Shown here: one piece after another, positions 59,401 through 64,000 of the stretch | How the letters are laid out: the number at the start of each line of letters is the position of its first letter | Position numbering within the stretch: position 1 is the first letter of the stretch | Origin: Coriaria nepalensis | Lineage: Eukaryota; Streptophyta; Magnoliopsida; Cucurbitales; Coriariaceae | Direction: 5' to 3' | DNA: 64,000 bases | NCBI GenBank assembly: GCA_027186245.1 | Contig: CP114497.1 | Span: forward strand, 5,153,501 to 5,217,500 | Made by a program: the position numbers and the translations under genes | Notes under the pieces: model-generated | Database searches by the model: none | Seen by the model: the letters and a program-made list of their open reading frames with translations, nothing else | Told to the model about the DNA's origin: nothing

Positions 59401-60129
59401 TGATGTCCCTACTACTAGGCCATTCGTAGAAACCACTAAAGGGCTTAGAATCCATTTGATCTATAGGGTAACCACTTGAACGCCTCATTCTACCTATTGT
59501 ATTCGGTCATGATGAATTATGTTTAACAATAAGATTGGTAATTTCTTAGATCTTAATCTTAGTTCCTGAAACTTTTTTGTCATTTCCGTTAAATACATAT
59601 TTAATATATGTTTTTATGATCAATCTTGGTATATATTTATAAACTTAATCCATGTTACAAATTAAATATAAAAAAAAAATTAATTATTGCTTCCGCTTAT
59701 TAATTACTTGTAGACTAACATTATTTACATCTGTCAAAAGTGCAGTTACAGACTCCAAATATATCATTTTTCTCATCCATATTAATAATGTTAAGTCTCT
59801 ATAACTAACCTTGAACGTATCTCGAATAAATATATGTGCAATATATCTTGATTTACATACCTTCTAATAACTAATTTGTACCCCTAGATCATTACATACA
59901 ATACCAACAAGAAATAGCTCATTAAGAGTCTCGTTATACTCTTGGTACTTGCCCTTAACATATCGCCCAATCATAAATGCTGATGCTTGCCGATAATTGC
60001 CTTATCTTAAAGTGAGATTACAGATGTGCTGATTTTTATAGGTTTGAACTAGAAAAAATGAAGAATTCTTTTTTTTCCATGACACTGGCAATTTGGATCT
60101 ATACACACGATAATAAATGGGGTATTATT

Positions 60130-61130
60130 CAACTTCTTAACCTTGAATTAAAAATTTCGCACCATCGCATGTGCATGTAGCCTTCAATTCTTCTTTCGAG
60201 ATAAAGTATTGTTTAAGATAAAACTCTCATCTGCTTGGTTAGGAAGAAAAAACCGGAACTGAATTGCTTTAAGCACATGTGAAATGCTAGGTAGCAATGG
60301 TAATAACAATATTATCCTCCTTATTTCCCGATTGTTATGAGTTAAGTATACATAGTGATGGTAGCGACAATTCCTAAGTTGGTGTGTAGTATCATAATAC
60401 TTGATGAATCTTACTCCCTTGATTTGGTAATCCTCGTACCCTTAATTCACAATATTAACTTCGTTTTTCTAATTAGTACCATGTTCTTCCTCCACTCTTT
60501 CACCTTCTTCATCATAATCTGCATTCTTATTCTCTTATCCATCAATATCATCATCCTCAACCTCATCAGCATCAGAATTCTCATCCTCATCTAAAGTCTC
60601 ATCATCATCGTAATTTATGTCATTATCATCATGATCATATCATAAAAATCCTCATAATTATCATGACAATTCTTAACATTTGGTACGTCGCTCCTATGTA
60701 CTCATGATTATTAGCAATAGGATAAGAAATATCTCTCTTAAAAATATCATGAACATTATAAAGGTTAAGTAGTTGACAATGGTCTTCACCACATGAATCT
60801 CTCTAAATCTTCATAATCAACTTCGCATATAAGGAAGATTTTTCCTCTTTAGGTTGCAAGTGGCAAAAAAAGCCCTCTACATTTTACTATTTCTTATATA
60901 TAGCAGGAAAGACGTAGCAGGGAAGACAACATTTTACTCTATGGCTTGTAGGACAATGTCAATCTAAATTCATTACGATCTATGTCGATAGAATCATAGA
61001 TAACTTCCAACAACTAAGTATATGTGACATTAGATTGACCGAAAATCTGGTTGATCCCTCTGTGCTATTTCGATGCCAATACCATGAATTATCTTTCTCA
61101 TTTGGGTTCACATTATCTTTCCATTCACCA
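60130..61130 (-). pseudogene. MULE-like transposase N-terminal remnant, copy B
   Basis: Homologous to 55590-56210 at the DNA level. It retains NSWYWHRNSTEGS near 61060-61110 and an acidic linker (DEDENSDADEVEDDDID) near 60540-60595 that copy A has lost. Frameshifted and stop-ridden. Confidence 0.4.
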
Positions 61131-61399
61131 TCCGAGCATATTATTATGAAAAGTTTTTCATTTATGTAGAAGGAAAAAAAAATTAATAATCTTGATTAGA
61201 GAGATGAAAGAAATTAATTAGGACATTGATGATTGATAGTTTGAAGGTTTCATTATTACTCAATTACTCAAGGCCTTATATGTTGAGATTCGAGTTTAAA
61301 AAGTCACGGCATAAATGATTATTCATCCTAATATATAACAAAAATTGACTAAAAAAGTTTAGCAATCCTTTATATATATATATATATAAATTAATCTTA

Positions 61400-62850
61400 A
61401 ATACTAGATGGAGGAGTCATACAAATGTCCATGCAAATTGACCGTTAATACTCACACCACGATCTTCCAAGTCGATCTTCAACAAATTAGGACATGTGTG
61501 GGCGAGAGATGACAATATTTTCTTTTTGGTGATCTCTACTCATCCTCCCCAAAATAATTAGAATAGAATGTATTTATAGAATTCTATTAGGGTTTCTATT
61601 TAATATCATGTTTTTAATTCAAACACTTTAAATTAATTTGAATTAATAATTCAAACATAATACTAAATAATAATAAAATAAAGAGATATATTTCAATGAT
61701 ATCTTTTATTCAGTCAAATCTTTTCAAATCTAATTTAAAATAAAATCTTATCTACTTTAAACCAAATCATATTTTATTTGAATATTACATTAGTTTCTCA
61801 AATTAATTTAAAGTTGACTTTCCCAATCTTAATATTAAATTAATATTTCATAACAACTTAATATTATATAATATATTTAATTCAAAATTAAATATATTAT
61901 TATTTTATATAGTGTATTTTGAAAATCATTATATTAAAATAATATTTAAATACGTCTTTTAATTAATTATTTATCTAATTAACTAATTAATAACAATTAT
62001 CTTATAATTATATATTTACCTCAAAAAACTATTTTCTTTACAAAAAACTCTTCATTTACCGTTTTGTCACTCTTACCCCATATAGTATTTTATAGAAGCG
62101 ACCTGAGAACCATAAGCCTATAATTCCAAACTCCAATAAACTAGATTATTAATTAAACTCTTTAATCTAATAAATCTTATTTATTAATCTCAATATTATT
62201 CCGTAAAAAATATGAGATTGCACTCTTGTAATTATAGAATAAATTACTGAGTAATCTTTAGTAGTCCATTAATATTATCATTACATGCAATTTAATCCTC
62301 AAATAATTGATTCATAATTAGAGTTGTTCAAAATTACTATTTTACCCCTCAAATTATCTATTTATCCTTAAGTATCATTAATCCACTAGTGAACGATCAA
62401 TTTATAAATTATAAATTTGAGCTCAAAATCATTCAGTTCCATAATTAACCCTTAATTACCAACATAGAATCTTCTATGAAGGTTTGGATTCGATATCTAT
62501 AAATCATGTTCCCAGCCACTTATCTCAATGAATCTCCAAAATAAAGTTTTTAGCCTGTTTTACAAAAAAATCGTGATGAGTGAACAAAAGATTCAATTAA
62601 CATACAACATGAGTTCATGACTATTCAAGATTCAAATTGATCTACAAATGGTCATCTATTGATATGAATAAAATTATTTATGGCAAACGGTATGTTGATA
62701 AAGAATTAATGCATATCGGGTCATGTCCTATATAATCTAATTATATAAAGCACTTTCACTAAGATGTCTATCTACATCAATGATCTGAATCTATATCACT
62801 TGCATTTATAATGCTAGTGGACCGTACTAGCAACCATTAATTAAAGATTT
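61400..62850 (-). repeat. LTR-like AT-rich block
   Basis: On the minus strand it ends with a promoter-like AAACCCTAATAGAATTC and CTATAAATACATTC, followed by a leader. It is extremely AT-rich with no ORF and interrupts duplication copy B. I infer an LTR, but the terminal dinucleotides and target duplication are not established. Confidence 0.4.
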
Positions 62851-64000
62851 CATATTTTAATATGTTACAGATAATTTAATTTATTATCTATAATCTTAAT
62901 TTTACTGTACTAATACAATATTATAGTTACATAAATGAATTTGAATTTTTTTGATATTTATACAATATTTTGAGTTGTATATAAAAATATTACTTTTATT
63001 AATTTTATAAAATTATTCTTATTATATATTTTTAGGATACCATGCTCAACAATATATCTCTCCAACCATCGAGGAATCGAGCATCGGAAACTACAACGCA
63101 AATCTCAGATTTCCAAAACACAAATTTATCTGACATAATCAAATTGAGAAAGAGCAATAAAAAACTATTTTATGTATGCATAAATAATTATAATTTATAC
63201 GATATAAATATCAGAAAATTGTCTCCCAAATTTTTTGTTATTTATAAAATATACATTGCCATTTGTTTTGTTTTTAGATTTCTATCCGCCTTAAACTAAT
63301 CTCTTGACTCTTGCTCCTACTAGAACCAACCTTTTTTGCGCTAAATTTTTGCCAATACTTAAAGCTCAAACAAAAATTGTCCTCTGATATTTCAAGATAT
63401 GCAGCGCTTAACACCTATAGAAGAATTTTAATTGATTGGACATTATTCTTAAATTTTGAAATTGTTAATTACTTCTTAAAGTTTCCCTTTATTTAACATT
63501 TTGATACAGTTGGCTTGTTGAATCTCTAATTTTATTCCTTAAATTAGCAATTTTATTATAATCCTCTTACCAAAACTATATAAATTAAGAAATAAAATAA
63601 AATTAAAATTAAAAAATCCGACCCGTTCAACAAAAACGAGGCAATTCAGAGTGGTTGAACCAGTTTCATGCCAGTTCAATTGCATTTCTATTGTCTTAAA
63701 ACCGAAACATAGCCGGTTCTCAGGTCAAACCTGCAGGTCTGGTTTCGTATCCATGCCCTAAGGATCTGCTTGAATGTACTATGGTCTTTTTAACCACAAT
63801 TATATAAGTTATAATAATATCAAACATGATGATGTTGTGCATGGGAAGGCTTAATATAATATACTGATAAGATAACATTCCTTTCAAATTGCCCGAACTC
63901 ATTTTCAATAAAGGATAAATTTATGAATCCTACGGCCCATTTAAATTACAACGGACCTATATCTCCAATGAAGTCCCTACTAGGCTACTACTATGTCATT

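Larger units (their letters stand above)
60120..64000 (+). repeat. Segmental direct duplication, copy B (runs off the window)
   Basis: Partner of 55580-59400. It includes an additional acidic-coding tract (minus strand, 60480-60640) and an LTR-like insertion (about 61400-62850) that copy A lacks. The right end may continue past 64000. Confidence 0.8.

Noticed and set aside
60355..60594. Plus-strand 79-aa ORF that looks like a membrane protein
   Set aside because: The hydrophobic run is the antisense of an acidic (Asp/Glu-rich) minus-strand tract, which fits the duplicated transposase relic better.
1..64000. CRISPR arrays, rRNA, tRNA genes or bacterial operons
   Set aside because: None seen. 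The repeats present are transposon-derived or degenerate, and the gene structure is eukaryotic.

Overview
This window is nuclear DNA of a flowering plant, most likely a dicot. It is AT-rich, has no bacterial gene organisation, and is filled with decayed LTR retrotransposons whose primer-binding sites match plant initiator tRNA-Met (TGGTATCAGAGC). I cannot name the species from sequence alone.

The one cellular gene I can support is the DNA mismatch-repair gene MLH1, on the minus strand from 51508 (start) to 14224 (stop). I traced 16 exons. All introns are GT-AG, the phases agree throughout, and the sum is 2220 nt (739 aa plus stop) with no frameshift or internal stop. The protein runs from the GHKL ATPase domain to the conserved FERC C-terminus, so the gene looks intact although it spans 37.3 kb. 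About 69% of that span is full-length Copia elements in two introns. Intron 7 (36339-46911) holds C5 (minus) and C6 (plus). Intron 14 (14675-31483) holds a three-level nest: C1 with C3 inside it and C2 inside C3, plus a partial element C4. Exact target-site duplications fix the ends of C1 (GAATA), C3 (ACCTT) and C6 (AAAAT). C2 is flanked by an unusual 11-bp repeat. Intron 12 has a solo LTR with GATAG duplications, and two short inverted-repeat (MITE-like) elements lie in introns 5 and 14.

Left of MLH1 (1-14223), positions 1-2285 hold a broken Ty3/Gypsy gag-protease-RT on the minus strand. Then come non-coding LTR-like repeats: a dispersed family called R1 here, an ~800-bp tandem duplication at 7246-8842 carrying a hairpin, an array of CCCAAAGGGG boxes at 9.0-10.2 kb, and a Copia gag remnant near 11.6 kb beside a second set of reiterated boxes (TGTCCGTAGCCAAC).

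Right of MLH1 (51509-64000) I see no intact gene. Two further R1 copies lie head-to-tail at 52.2-55.1 kb. After them is a large, diverged direct duplication (about 55.6-59.4 kb versus 60.1-64.0 kb) that carries remnants resembling the N-terminal part of a MULE transposase on the minus strand. An LTR-like AT-rich block sits inside the second copy.

The main theme is one essential repair gene kept in frame while retroelements accumulated in its introns. I found no evidence of a new enzymatic system. The most interesting points are the nested insertion history, a Copia element with matching LTRs but several nonsense codons, the repeated tandem duplications inside elements, and the reiterated box arrays.
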